Positions 23,677-36,250 of a DNA stretch of 64,000 nucleotides are shown piece by piece. A program made the position numbers and the translations under genes. The first letter of the stretch is position 1; each line of letters opens with the position of its first letter. Origin of the DNA: Channa striata. Taxonomy: Eukaryota; Chordata; Actinopteri; Anabantiformes; Channidae. Under the pieces are notes generated by a model that saw only the letters and a list, made by a program, of their open reading frames with translations, ran no database searches and was not told where the DNA came from. The stretch is from NCBI GenBank assembly GCA_033026295.1, contig CM065184.1:2565001-2629000 (forward strand). The letters run 5' to 3'.

Positions 23677-24799
23677 CACTGTCAGACCGTCTAATCAAGC
23701 TATCCACATACACAGACAGTGACTCACGGCTGCACACACCGCCTCCTCAGCCCTTAGTTGTTCCAGGGCATTTTAATGGGAAATTAAAGGCATCCCTCAT
23801 GTCTGTGGTCTGCAGGACAGGAGCGAGAGCAGCAGCAGAGGATAAATCAGCCTCTGTCGCTTGACAGGACATTGTTGTCTCCTTTTACCCTGTGGCTGTG
23901 TGTTCATGCATGTCTGTGTGTGTAAATGTACAGTACTTGCAAGAGTTTTTACCCTTGGACAAAGTGCTACAATGCACAGACACTTTTGTCTGAGTGTATA
24001 TTTAATGGAAAACACCATCCATTAGTTATACTGTACCACTTAACTATTCTCAAAAAGTTCAAAGGTGTTGTGCGTGTTCACAGTTTTGGAGTTTATATCT
24101 AACAACAGCTTATTTTAGTTTTTACAAACTGCATGGTGATATAAGAGCTATTATTTGTTCACATCATTTGAAGTAAGGGGCTTAAAACTATTACATGCCA
24201 TCTGAACATCGTCATCGTGTTTCAGTTTAAATAAGGTGAAATACTTTGCAATTTATAACAACATGCCCTAAAGTATATCAGATAACTACAGGGAAACTGG
24301 GTGGCATGAAGTAGAAGATTGTGACCTTTACAATACTTAGTTTAGTAAAAAAGAAGCAAATCAATGTTGTATAGACAGTAGAGATGACAACTCAGACAAC
24401 TGGAGAAAGCCAAGAAAGTAAAAGAATGAAAATTTCTATCAGGATTTGATTTAGGCTTTTGCAGCATTAATTTATATATATAATGTGTTGTTTGTTGTAC
24501 AAGTTATTGTGATTTTTCTGAAGTAAAATTCTGCTCTGACAGTGGTGTAGAAAAGAGTTTTTCTTGGTCCTCTTGCTTGGAAGTCTCACTGTTCTTCCCC
24601 AACATTGACTCGAGGTTGGATTTAGTTTGGCTTTTTTGACAAGAATTTACAAAAAAGAAAATGCTGAACAAAGGCAACACGTTGCCTTGGTTCTTCAGCA
24701 GCTAAGGCTTTACGGGAGATTGTTAAAGAGAGAAAAGGACAATAAATCTTAGCAACAAATTGTCCGAAGGCACAAAGGACAATTTAAATTTAAGTAAAA

Positions 24800-25190
24800 G
24801 AAGTTACTAAGGCCCGATGAGTCCGAAGTCGAGCTTTTTGGCCGTCAGACTTGGCGCCATTACTGATAAAGAACCTGGGCTGTGGTTGCTGTGTGTTTGT
24901 ATCGTTTCTCCCATCTCAGTTGCTGAAGCTTGTAACTCCTTCAGAGCAGCCATAGGTGCCTTAGTGTCCTCGCTCACTAGTCTCCTTTACGGACAGTCAC
25001 TCACAAGGTTTTTGAGGACAGCCTGCTCATATTTCTTCCATTTGCCAATGAAGAATTCACTGTGCTCCTAAACTACAAAACCTCATTGTATCTAACCACT
25101 TGCATCTGGTTTTCAATTTGTTTTCACAGAGTTGATGAGGGTTTTCTTCTTTGTGTAGATTTTGTCAGGGTACTGACTCACCTTTATTTG
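24800..25190. mobile_element. Rearranged Tc1-like transposase fragments, head to head
   Basis: On the + strand at about 24817-24870 the frame reads DESEVELFGRQTWRHY, which resembles the Tc1 catalytic 'SDESKVELFG' region. Immediately to the right, the - strand reads back a different Tc1-like part: EDTKAPMAALKELQAS and a later TTAQVLYQ, as in the 'LKELQ...TTVARVLYQ' linker region. The two pieces are in opposite orientations and both are broken by stops. This looks like a nested or inverted relic. Limits are approximate, and sequence from about 23920 to 24800 may belong to it too. Confidence 0.55.
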
Positions 25191-25263
25191 GACCTTCCAG
25201 ATGCATGAGTGTTTATATTACGGTCCTTTAAACACATCCAGTGTCCTCAAGTGATTTGATTAA

Positions 25264-25318
25264 TTTACATTTACATTTAGTCATTTGGCAGACGCTTTTA
25301 TCCAAAGCGCCTTACAAG
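25264..25318 (+). repeat. Teleost dispersed repeat core
   Basis: The string 'TTTAGTCATTTGGCAGACGC' and the following 'TTTTATCCAAAGCGCCTTAC' form a sequence found in very many fish repeats. A second copy, inverted, is at 50142-50186. Confidence 0.7.
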
Positions 25319-27430
25319 TGATTGTGTGACTTTGGAAATCAGTTGGCTGCACCAGTGATGATTTAGGCGATCGTTTATGCAGCCACTTCATTTTTATGTT
25401 TTTAATCATTTGGATTATCAAATGAATTATGGATACCTACTGTTATTACTTTGACATGAAACAGTCTGTACATTTTCATCAAAAAAATCCAAAATTAACT
25501 CAACAACGTTTTATGTTTGAAGTGAAATAAGGTAAAAACTTTCCAGGCCGTGATACTTTTGTATACCCACTGTGATCCCTGAAGCCAGGGGTGGGACCAG
25601 AGGGGGGCACTGGCCACCACCGAAATCGGCCACCCCACCCTCCACCCCCTGCCAGACTGAAGGTGGTACCTACCTGCTGAGCAAATCTGAAGTTGAAGAA
25701 AATCCTTTTTAATAATAAACATATACAATTCTTCTATTATTTACATTTGTGGTATCATGTACACAATTTTTTCACTGTACAGTTTTGTAGCAGTTGCATC
25801 TAGGCAGGTAATCCCTGCATGATTTTTACCTCTCTGCAACTGTTGATTGAAATGGTATTTAAGTTATATATTTGAGATTTCAAGGAGCTACTATATATAT
25901 AATATATATAATAAACACATATTATCATTTTAATAAATTATTTACTCAAATATTTGATCTGCCCCTGCATGTAAAGTAGGCCAATAACATGCTACAGCAC
26001 ATGAGATCAATATTGTTTAAAATAGAAATTTGGTTCTCAGATTCCAATTAGGCAGTTCCGTATGTTCGGTGCATTAATATAGAATACCATCATATCAGAA
26101 TCTTGCTCTCGGACACTAGTCACTTGTCTGAGTGTGTGTGTGTTGAAAACAGAACAAGCCCATACAGGAGAAGCAAAGGCAGGTCACAATTCCCAAACCA
26201 ACAGGTTATTTTTTTTTTAGGCTTTCTTCCTGAGAAGAGAGAAGTTCTTCGCCACATATTGAACAAAGCTCTGAAACACCGTCCTCAGTTTCTCATTGTA
26301 CGAGTTTCAGCCAGCTGATTGAAAAATGGTTTACCTGTTAAATTCTTAATGTTTGCCTTTCCCTCCCTCCTGATCTTTGTTCAGTAGAGCAACGCTGTCA
26401 GTAGCTTTAGTCTGCTACAGAGGTGAGTCCTTAATTCGCCTCTAGGCAGCGTGCTGTAATGTAATCAACCGTATCGCTCTGCTCGGCCAGGAATTTATGG
26501 ACACTTAGTGTCCCTCTGTGCTGACAGGGGCCTCAGCATGAGCGTGTTTATGATATTACCTAGGAATGCATGTTACACATATTTATTACCCCTTTTTTAA
26601 CACTGTTTCCTACATAACCCTCTGTTCCATTTTTTAAAATGATAAATCAAACCCTGGTCGCATATAGAGGTTATATACTTTCCAGATCAAGCGGGGTTCT
26701 ATAGCAGAGGGATGTGTGTGTCTGTGTTCAGTCTGTTGGTTTTACACACAGAGGTTAACTAGCAGGAGCAGCCCTCCTCCTCTCTCCTCCACCTTATTCA
26801 ACCCTGTGTTTAAGAACACCACATCGGGCACATAAGCAGGTTAAAATATTACAAAGCAAATATAGGAGAACTCTTATTTCAATATGGTGAGAAGCATGGC
26901 ACTGACTGAGGACACTTGAATGGAGTAGATGTCAGCTCGGTAATATTGCCAAGCCGTAACTCTGCGTGGCCATCACTCATACTCTCAGGGCAGACATAAG
27001 TGTACACACAAGCCAAACACACACCATTGCAAGCGCACGTTTCGAAAAACACACACACACTCTGGACATGTGTTGAGCGACAATCGATGAATCTGCCATC
27101 AGATGTGAGTTATGAGACAGAGAGAGTGGGCATTCCCTGTGTGAAATTATTTTGACTGAAAATGTAGATATAATTAATGGATTGTGTAAAGAGGTGGCGG
27201 AATTGATGCATTTATTACAAGGGAGCAAGTCTGGGGCAACTGAGCCTTTCACCCTGCTGGATTATCACTGCACTGTACATGGGTCTGTTCTCCGTCACAC
27301 ACGCCGAGCTGCTCCTCATAAGCAGCGCTCTGATAAAGTGTTTACCAGCGCAGGTGTGTTTGGACGGGATGTTGCCAAGGGAAGTAAATCAGCTGTGTTA
27401 GAGGTAGTGTTGTCCTGTGGAGGATGAGAC

Positions 27431-27431
<1 letters not shown>
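25319..27431 (+). other. Intron 4 sequence, no gene recognised
   Basis: This is AT-rich with a short TATA-type palindromic patch at 25889-25915. Sequence from about 26400 onward becomes less repetitive. Open frames at 26977-27252 (-) and 27152-27427 (+) overlap each other and have no family motif. Confidence 0.5.

Positions 27432-27475
<44 letters not shown>
27432..27475. repeat. (GT)22 microsatellite
   Basis: A pure GT run of 44 bases. Confidence 0.96.
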
Positions 27476-27478
<3 letters not shown>

Positions 27479-27540
27479 TGGGGTCTCCAGCCACAGATAA
27501 TGATGTGATTCCAGCATGAGGCAGGCCGGGTGTACCTCAC

Positions 27541-27760
27541 CACCGTCCATTATGATGTGCGGGGCCCCAGCCACTGAGGGGGCAGAGTGAAGGTGAGCCT
27601 GTCATATCGATCTTTTTAGTGCTAAAATATGAGCCACTTTACTCTGCTCCCCGGCGCAGTGATGTGAAAAATAATAACTCGGACCCAAATTAAAAATATT
27701 GATCGCTTAGGAGGTGTTGAGAGCAAATAAACACCCTCTGAAGGATTTTTATCCCCCCCG
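27541..27760. promoter_or_regulatory. Candidate conserved non-coding element in intron 4
   Basis: Unique, repeat-free sequence with a mix of GC-rich and AT-rich motifs: AATTAAAAATATTGATCG, AATAATAACTCGG, and a YRTAAAYA-like AGCAAATAAACA that fits forkhead sites. The texture matches vertebrate developmental enhancers. Not tested by alignment. Confidence 0.4.
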
Positions 27761-28059
27761 CCCCCTTACCCTTCCTTTCTGAGTCGTGTCCCACCCCGCC
27801 CTGGTCAGGAATGGTGGTGAGCGGAACTGTAAAATATGGCACCATGTTGCTGCCGAGTAGTCTTCATAACACCCACTGACCAGGCTCCCGATGCTCCTTA
27901 TTGTTCCCAGACACAAATCAACAAGCGAGCATCTTTTCAGCTACTCTCTAACGCTGATTGATCGGCTTTTGACTTCATAATCTGGCATTAGCAGGGCTCC
28001 ATTTAGGCGCCCGCGCTCCACCCCTCCCGAGTCGTAATTTTTTTGCACATCCAAGCCTG

Positions 28060-28450
28060 AATTTTGTTTTGTTTTTTTAATTTCCTTTCTGGTGTAACAG
28101 ATGAGCTGAAATGGGGCCATCAAATGAGTGGGAAAACAATTCCCATAAGGTTAATTTTATTGCCTGATCCATGCACTTGTGTGCGGGCGGGAGGTGTCCT
28201 CTGCCCAGCTCCTGATGAATGGCTGCGCCGGGCGGGCAGGAATGGAAATGAGAGGGGAGAGGCCAGGCACAGGGAGCCAGAGTCCCGCTGCTCCCACCTG
28301 ATATTGAAAATTTTTGACATGCTCAAAATTGGTATTCTGATATATAAGAGAGGCGTTCCATTTAGTTTGATGATAAAAGCTGTCATGTGTCCCAGTCAAT
28401 TGAATTTTACGACACCCACATTAGCTCATACATCCATAGAAGGTTAATAT
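28060..28450. promoter_or_regulatory. Candidate conserved non-coding element in intron 4
   Basis: Repeat-free block with GGTTAATTTTATTG (28149-28162), CAATTGAATTTTACGAC and a GC-rich centre (28176-28270). Overlapping open frames on both strands have no motif, so I read it as a possible enhancer and not as a gene. Confidence 0.4.
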
Positions 28451-28914
28451 CCGCACATCTTAAATGGCGTATGTCAGGTTGTCCAGAGTCCTCTAAGAAA
28501 ATAAAATACTGTGTATCTAAATGCTGTCATTATATTTGGCTGCCCTGGTTCCAGCACTATTGATTGTCCACAAGGACGTTGGTTGTGTTTTGTGGCCAAG
28601 GTGGGATAAATAGTTATTTGATGGAGCATGGAGAGTAGGGCTGGACTGGCATCTGCATCTCAGTGCTGTGTCAGTGGGGATGAGAACCTGGCAGAGAATC
28701 GCATGCTGCCTGTTGACATCAGCGGAAGAGCGCAGTGCTCGAGCTGGTGATGTCTCCGGTTCCCTACTCGAGCTGGGTCCTCCTGCTGAAAGCTCAGTCC
28801 TGTCTGCTTGTTTCAGCCCCCACTCTTTGTGTGTCTGTGTGTGTGTGTGTGCTGCGTGTGCACATACATGTATGTCTGTGCAGCATTACTGATAGGCTAT
28901 TGGGTCATTTCCAA

Positions 28915-29110
28915 CCGGCACTTTGTCCAAATGTCCATATTGATTCTTCCCCCACCACTGGCTGTAGCAGCGTCATTTGCATGGCCCAGCAAACCCAAGC
29001 AGTCAGTGGCCATTATATTCCCATTAGCTAATCTCTCAGCTTTGATTTCCATAATCCTCTGTCTATTGAGAGCCCTCACAGCTCTCACAGTCCCGCTCTC
29101 CATGGAGAGA
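28915..29110. promoter_or_regulatory. Candidate conserved non-coding element with POU octamer
   Basis: The octamer ATTTGCAT is at 28975-28982. It is followed by CCATTATATTCCCATTAGCTAATC (TAAT/ATTA cores) and a TTTGATTTCCATAATCC block. No repeats are present. POU/SOX and homeodomain sites together are common in neural enhancers. Confidence 0.4.
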
Positions 29111-29411
29111 AAGACCCCCACCCAAGACACTTAACTCCAAAATCTGTACATGCACCCTATACGCATACATATGTTTATTTAAACACTGCAGTGATATCTC
29201 TATTGGGCCGAATTGTGACTTCTATTGATATTTGTTGCATGTAGCCCCACTGTAATTATTATGTGTGTTTACATGTGTTTATTGTCTTGTGTGGTTAAAT
29301 TTAGTTTCCATACCTTAGGACAAATTGGCTGGTCCCAACAACTTCAGACTGCTTTTTTAAGGGTCAAGACTGGGTTTTGGGGTGAGAGTTGGAATTATTA
29401 TTATTATATTC

Positions 29412-29412
<1 letters not shown>

Positions 29413-29478
<66 letters not shown>
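29413..29478. repeat. Compound (TG)28-(AG)n microsatellite
   Basis: A TG run at 29413-29468 is followed directly by an AG run to about 29478. Confidence 0.95.
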
Positions 29479-31055
29479 CGTTTCTGTGTGAAAAAATGTT
29501 AAGTTCAAATAAAGTATCAGAATAGGGAAGAAAGTTTATTTATCTATTACCAATGAGTTCACTGTAATGTAATAGCATCTACATTTGCTCAATTCAATAG
29601 AGCATCTGTAAGATGTGCTAAAATGTCAGATTCACATCAAAAATGTACATCTGAAAAATCTGCAGCAACTGCGTGATGGGCTAAGATCACTAAAGTCATA
29701 AAATGTTCTAGCTTTCTAGCTAGGTTGTTCTATGCCACAAGTTGGGGCAGATATTTATGTATATGTATTTTAATTTTAGTTATCTTAACATAACAGCAGA
29801 ATCTTTCTGTTGAGTCAGGCTCATTAATCAGCACTGTCAGCAATATAGATTTATTCACTTCCAAACTTTTCAGAGTGAGTCCTGTCCTTCTACTCATTAG
29901 CAGAAACTGGTTAGTTTCGGCTTGATCCGTACCTTCTGGGCAGAGTGTGGCAGAGCACAGTGTGTTGAGCAGTTGGGACATATCCTCTGCGTGTTATGAA
30001 ACATTATTAAGCATTTTAATATGCTTAATGCTAAAGCAGTTGTAGCCAATGTAACACACATTCATAATGGACTGCTGGATATTTCAATTAAAGCTTGGAC
30101 AGAATAATTAGTGGATTATTTACGTCTGAAATGCAGTGAATAGATAACATGGGAATAATTAAACTAAATTTATTTCTATATAAGTAACAATTGCGAATGG
30201 TTTGGTAGTTCAAATTGGTAGAAAATTGAATGACGTACTCATTAAATGCATTTTGTGGAAAAACAGAGAAGCGTTGAAAGTAAAGAGCGATGAGCACTGC
30301 TCTGAGGACAACAGTGAACACACATGCCCGCAGGATTTACCAAATTTTAGTAGTCTGTGGAGAGCTGGGAGCTTTCATTATAACGTACGAGTGGACATTT
30401 AAACAGGCAACAGCAGTTTGATTCCCTGAGTAGAAGTGTGTCCAAGGCTTGTTAATGTTTTTACTTGTTAATGTTTTAATTTGCTCGGCTGAAAACCGCG
30501 ACTAATGCCGTCACGAATGCTTGCCAATAAAAAACAGCAGTGCAGATCAGCCGCGATGCCACCTGTATATCTTCACTGTATTTCTATCTGAGGTTCTCGA
30601 CCTCCCCAAGAGAAAACATCCACTCCAACAGCCCAAATTGACTTTAATCGCTCTCAGCAGAGTTCTCTCGGAGCGATTGCTTCCATTGATCAAAGAAGAC
30701 CTAACACCTACTACTCCACCCTTGACACCCCCCTTCCTCTCCAAATGAGTTGATAATTAATAAGGGCTTGCTCTGCAACCACTAGTCAACAGACAGCATG
30801 ATGGATCGGAGAGCTTGGATGCGAACCAGCACAATGCTAAGCTTGTCTCTGGCCCTCTGAAAGGCCCCTGGGTGTCCTTTACCCTGCATGATCAGGCATG
30901 CACAGGAGCTCACACCCTGCTAATTAAATACCAACAGGCTGTCCTTGTTTTTCAGCAGGGGTGCTTTCTGTCTGTTCACTATTGGCATGTGTTTATTAAT
31001 TCATGGTGCTGCATAACTCAGGACATCGCTTAGGTTTCACTTACTACAGAGAAAA
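29479..31055 (+). other. Intron 4 sequence, no gene recognised
   Basis: AT-rich sequence with a small 9-bp inverted repeat at about 30006-30029 (ATTAAGCAT / ATGCTTAAT). The part 30480-30790 is repeat-free and may be constrained. No exon is seen. Confidence 0.5.
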
Positions 31056-31059
31056 GACA

Positions 31060-31320
31060 CTAGAGAATGTTCCCTTGGAATTCTCCCATAATTTGCATGT
31101 ACACTCTGGCAGGCTGTGTAAGATTACAATGGTGCACGTCGGTAATAATCAGATTCAGACAAATCTTATCATTCATCCGAAGCAGTCGCACCACTGTGGG
31201 ACCTTCGCTGTGGAGGCGATTTCCTCTGTCACGGAGGTGCTTCAACACCTGCATCAGAGAATTGTCATGTCTGGCATTGCACTGATGTCCATCACTGCAT
31301 TCTCGTGGATGTGAGTAACC
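31060..31320. promoter_or_regulatory. Candidate conserved non-coding element with POU octamer
   Basis: Repeat-free block with ATTTGCAT at 31091-31098, GTAATAATCAGATT and a balanced GC content. Open frames exist on both strands, but none has splice signals or a known motif. Confidence 0.38.
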
Positions 31321-32780
31321 AGCTTACAGTTGGCCTTCTCTCGAGTTCTTTGCCATGCATATGCATAGTCGTCCTTCTCAAACTGCGCATGCGTGTAACA
31401 AAACGCTGCAGACAGGAACACGCAGCTGGGGACAAGGCTGACTGAAAGGGGAAATCATTAATGGGCTGATGCCGCCTCATTTTTAAACAAGTTCACCTAG
31501 AAAAACAGACTTTTGTCTTCTCTTTTTTTGGCCCTCTTGTCCCTCTGTGCCGTCACTTTGCTGTGGCGAGAACACGCAAAGGGAAAAGTCAGAAAGCTGC
31601 TTTTTCTGTCACTATATAGTTAAAACGCGTGAGCCAGGCTGCAATAATAAGTCAGATGACTCTTCTGCTGCATGTACATGTGGATTTCCAGTAACCCGGT
31701 TACTTAAGTGCACGTAAACGCAATCCATGATGGATCTATACCAATGTGCTAATCGCTTTCACTTGTTTTTTCAACACGTGACACGTTGGCTGGTAATTGG
31801 ACATGGACATTTTGCGCAGGAAAGGATGTTAGCTGCTTCGATAGGCCGAGGGACTGTTTGTCACCTTTGGTAGTTCATGTAAGTATTGTATGTTTCATTG
31901 TCATCTGGAACAGGTGTATGTGGTAGAAAGCAGGAAACAGACGTTTGAGAGCGAACGTCTCATTCTTCAGGATTGGTTCAACCTTAGTAACAGTTGCAGT
32001 AGTACGTTTGCTTGTTAGACCATTTGGCACCTAACCGGTTCAAACGGTGATCAGGTCTAAGAGGGGGTGGCGGGTTGCTGGCTGTAAGGCTGTCATAATA
32101 ACAACCAACAATGTGATCATTTCATTTCCTTTTCACTTACACATCACTTCACTACGTGTGAGAGAGGGCCCCACACACGCACACACGCACACACACACGC
32201 ACAAACACAGCAGGACAAGGTTAACGTTGGGCCCCATTTATTTCACTTTAACAATGACTCTAAATAGCCTTTCAAATGTCGGGTGAGGAGGGAGACAAAA
32301 ATAATCTAATCACACAATTACTGCTGGGCTTCATTCTATAGTTAAGTGCATTTTTATTGTGTAACGTTTCTTTTCCCCCACCCTACACACTCTTCCACCC
32401 GCTCTATTTTTACTGCCTCCCTTACCAAGCATTCTCTCCCTGCCACTTTTCATCTAATATAAGCATAATTGGGTTTGCTTGTACAAATCAGATTTCAGCA
32501 ATTGGGTTATCCTCTTCTGAAATTGGAGAGGTCTGTGGACCAGCATGGGTAGAGAGTTAATCTGCCTTTGTTACGGCCTGCTCTCGGTGGCTGCGGCAGA
32601 GACGTCGGGGTTGTGCCAGTTAAGGCGTTTTACCTGTCACTGTGGACATGCCTCGTAACTTACCCACCTCTTCATGGGAAAAAAAAAAAGAACTTACGCC
32701 CCAGCACACACACACTCACACACACACACACTCACACATATTATAAACATCCACCTACTCTTCTTCTCTGTTACTCCTCA
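31321..32780 (+). other. Intron 4 sequence with short CA-rich tracts
   Basis: Interrupted CA tracts lie at 32172-32210 and 32704-32736. The remainder is unique-looking sequence without exons. Confidence 0.5.
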
Positions 32781-32784
32781 GGCA

Positions 32785-33010
32785 AATAATGACATTTGAA
32801 TCGAGCATTAACAGGCTTAATTACTTTAAAATTGTCATTTTAATTTACACTGATATAGTATTGATCACACAAGCAGAGATTAAGGCCCTCAGAGGAGTGG
32901 TTGATTTGGAATTAAACAGGGCCTGGTCCTCCTGGGGCCCGCTTGGCCTGTCCTGCCACAGCCAGAAGAGGAATGACATCCTCCCCCTAATGAACTAGCA
33001 GCATGCGCAG
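32785..33010. promoter_or_regulatory. Candidate conserved non-coding element with Nkx6-type site
   Basis: Contains TTAATTAC at 32817-32824, TTAATTTACACTGATATAG and TGATTTGGAATTAAAC. TTAATTAC is close to the consensus reported for Nkx6 homeodomains. The block ends in a GC-rich part (32920-32960) and is free of repeats. Next to it is the TA microsatellite. Confidence 0.42.
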
Positions 33011-33185
33011 ACATGAATTTCTGGCCTCGCTGGAGAAGGACGGAAATAATGGGGTTTGGGGAGCGATGGCGGGTTATTCATTCACTGCCATGCACCAATT
33101 CTCCTGTGATTCATCCCCAGGCCCCCAGACCACCACTGCCTGTTTGCCTGCCACATTCAGCTTGACTGACCTTTCTCCCGTCTAA

Positions 33186-33192
<7 letters not shown>

Positions 33193-33249
<57 letters not shown>
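33193..33249. repeat. (TA)28 microsatellite
   Basis: A pure alternating TA run of about 57 bases. It is self-complementary and expected to extrude as a cruciform. Confidence 0.97.
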
Positions 33250-33251
<2 letters not shown>

Positions 33252-35830
33252 CCTCCTCCTGTGGGAGCACCCTGCCCCTTGCCAGGTATCATGTACAGAA
33301 GCAGGGAGGAGCAGGGAGGGTGTCGGGGCCAGAGAGGCAGCAGACACCTGCAGCAAGACATCAGCCTCTAATCTAAACACCCCCCTTAGTGGTAGAAGTG
33401 CTGGTCCGTGATTCTTCGTCTCATCCTGGCTCACCGCCCCTCACTGAAAACCACAACACATTCTCGGGGAATCGATCTCTTCAGTCAAGCCTGGTGTCAC
33501 GCACGGCTGGTTAATATCAGTGGGAAAAATGTTACATTAAAGCTGAAAAAATTCTTTCCAGTGTGAAGAAAGCACATGGCTCCTGTGCGTTTGAGAGTAA
33601 CAGCAATAGAAGTGTCCTTTAAGCCCCACTCCACGAACTATAGAGATGGTTAAGATACATATATTACAGAAGTAATCCAATTGTCTTCAGTTAAAACGGT
33701 AATTTTGGTAAAACATTAAACAGAAAAATATGTTTTTACTTAATTCATTAAATGGTTTATTTACGACAAACAACATGCATCAGTTAAATACAGTATTGCC
33801 AAAAATCATCCCTGCTCAGTGATTTGTAAGTAGTCAAAATTAATTTACATTTATAGCTACTAAAGTACAGTTTTATAGCTGACTGTAAACGTCCACATAT
33901 TGTAGCGGTACAGTGCGTGATGTCATTGCAGAAATGCTATGGAACACAACTAACAGTTAATAAATACAAAAATTAAATTGTTAATGTGTAATGAATACAT
34001 TGCACTGTTTACTTTATTAGCCTGCATTATGGCAATAATGTCTTGGTACAGGTGTAACCCTGTGTTTTACATTCAAAGTTTCTTGTTTGTCTCCAGTTTG
34101 TGCTGTTTGCAGCTTTACAAGTGATTTATGACTACAGGTATACATCATGAAATCAGACTGTGATGGATTTGGGGCGGTCAAAGCCAAACTTGACGCTATG
34201 GTTGTCCTTGAGCCGGTTAATCCCCGGTGTTGCCTAAAATGGCCAAAAGGTTCCCGACTAGATTGAAATGGGCTGGGAGGATTGTTTGCAAGGTTTTTAT
34301 TTGATTGCATTTCTTGCACCTACGTGTTGCGAGGTGGAAACCATCTTTGCAATGAAGGCTAAACAAAACAACAAGCCCTTCTCTTTCAGCTGGCGACATC
34401 CCGTGACGGATATCAAGATGTCTCCAATACACATAATGGACTTGGCAAGGCCTGGGGTGGCTGGGCTTGGGCCTTCTACTCCACTTTGTCATCCAATCAC
34501 CTTATTCTAATGCTGAGGCATTGTTTAGTCAACCAGCCGTCCATTTACATCAACCCATAACCACACAGCCACACCACAGAGGCACTTAATAGAATTAGCA
34601 GGTATTGTGCAGCACATTTTAAACACATAGGGTGTTTTAAGCACACACACTCAGTCACTCCTCCTTCCCTCCCTAGGCTGATGATCCCTTGCTTCCTGTC
34701 AGAGTAATGGCATCACAACCTCGCCAAGCACTGCCTGCCTTTCCCCTTTAACTTTTAGGACGCTATACCCTGCCCACTGTGAACAGTTTTTTTTTCAAAT
34801 CTCCAAATGGGCAACCAATATTGTTGTCATGTTTATGTTATGCATCACTTGTTAATAGCCTATAAAGCACATTTGTTGCATTATTAAATCATGTTTCACT
34901 TGCTCTTCATTAGGAAATGGAAGCCAAAGCTCTGGACTGTAGCAGTTAGTTAACGTTAGGGCTCATAATTTCCTAATCTGATTTCTGGAGAATGTTTGCA
35001 TGTCTGTTCATCTGGGCTGCATATAAATAAACATACAAAAATTAAACTGCCACATTTTTTCTTAGTCCTCAACATTTCAATGGCATCTTTTCAAGTTAAT
35101 TTATCTCATATGCTTCCCCCTTGTGATTAACAGAGAGCAAATTTACATCCTATAAACCCAAATTGTCTTGTTTTCTAATGTCATAAACTGGGGGGACGTG
35201 TAGGTTTTATTTTGAATGACTCATGTAATTTGTCAGGGGAATGAGCGATCCCTTTGTCCTCATAGCGACCACTCCCTGTTAAACTATTACCTATAAAAAC
35301 AGTCACACTGGAAGCTGGAGGGTGTGTTCTGTCCACAGCAATAACGAGGGGCTTCCTCCTCCTCTCTTTCCTCAGCCAATTGATTTTTGTTAGGAAAATT
35401 AATGCACTCACTCTGAGGTTCTAGAGGTCAGAGGTAGATGGGCTTCAGCAGATGAAGGGCGGTGCTGTGAAAACAGAAAGGCAACATGCAGCTACAGGAC
35501 CTCAACTTTGCCCTGAAACAATCAGTTTTTTTTTTGTTGTTATTTTTTTCTGAGGGTGGATGCACAATAACGCATGACGTATTGTCTCTGGGCATCTGCA
35601 ATGATTGGTCAAGAAAACATATAGGTCCATTTATTGACTACACTCATTCACCCCAGTGTGGGATTTACTGCGCTTATTTATGTTGCATGTTCGACTGTTT
35701 GTTGTTTTTGCAGCAGCTTGACATCAAAACTACATTTTCACTTCAGGACAGTTAATTATGAAATTTAAATCTTAAACATCTTTTCGTGTACTTAAGTATG
35801 GAACTTTGATTTGGCGTGTGTTTTTACGCC
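33250..35830 (+). other. Intron 4 sequence, no gene recognised
   Basis: A mix of AT-rich and unique sequence. The parts 34265-34500 and 35150-35410 are repeat-free and could be constrained. No exons are seen. Confidence 0.5.
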
Positions 35831-35840
35831 AGTTGCCCTT

Positions 35841-35884
35841 CTGTATTGCAACCCAGTGCTCTACCACTGAGTCACCAGGACCCC
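35841..35884 (-). repeat. tRNA-like SINE head relic
   Basis: Read on the - strand it gives GGGGTCCTGGTGACTCAGTG followed by GTAGAGCACTGGGTTGC, a tRNA 5' half with a near-consensus A box. There is no matching T arm, so this is a SINE remnant and not a tRNA gene. Confidence 0.55.
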
Positions 35885-36079
35885 TAACATGCATATATAA
35901 TAAAAAATATTAAAAATATAATATATTTAAAAGCCAAACCAAAGGAGAGTCCAAACCTCTGTCTGACCCTAAAGAGATATTTAAGTGCTGTCTTATGAAG
36001 GTGTAAAGCAAAGCATAACCATGTCTCTCTAATTCTTCCCAAGTGGGAACCAATCTAACACAGCGGGTGCTGGAGTCAG

Positions 36080-36250
36080 CAGGGTTCCTGCACGAGTTCA
36101 CGCCACAATGGCACCCCTGTGTGCACCAAGCTGTAGCTAATTATCAACTCATTAAAGAACCCACTAATTAGATTGGATGTTATGATTAAAGCCCGTAATT
36201 TTAACTGCCTAATTAAATTTCTCGGGAGAAACAAAACCTCTTTTTGAAAC
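36080..36250. promoter_or_regulatory. Candidate conserved non-coding element in intron 4
   Basis: A cluster of homeodomain cores: AGCTAATTATC, CACTAATTAGATTGG, TTATGATTAAAG and CCTAATTAAATTTC, all within 120 bp and without repeats. Confidence 0.42.

Noticed and set aside
33111..33434. Tyr/Ile repeat proteins on both strands
   Set aside because: These are translations of the (TA)28 repeat.
35841..35884. tRNA gene on the - strand
   Set aside because: Only a tRNA-like 5' half with an A box is present and the T arm is missing, so it is a SINE head relic.
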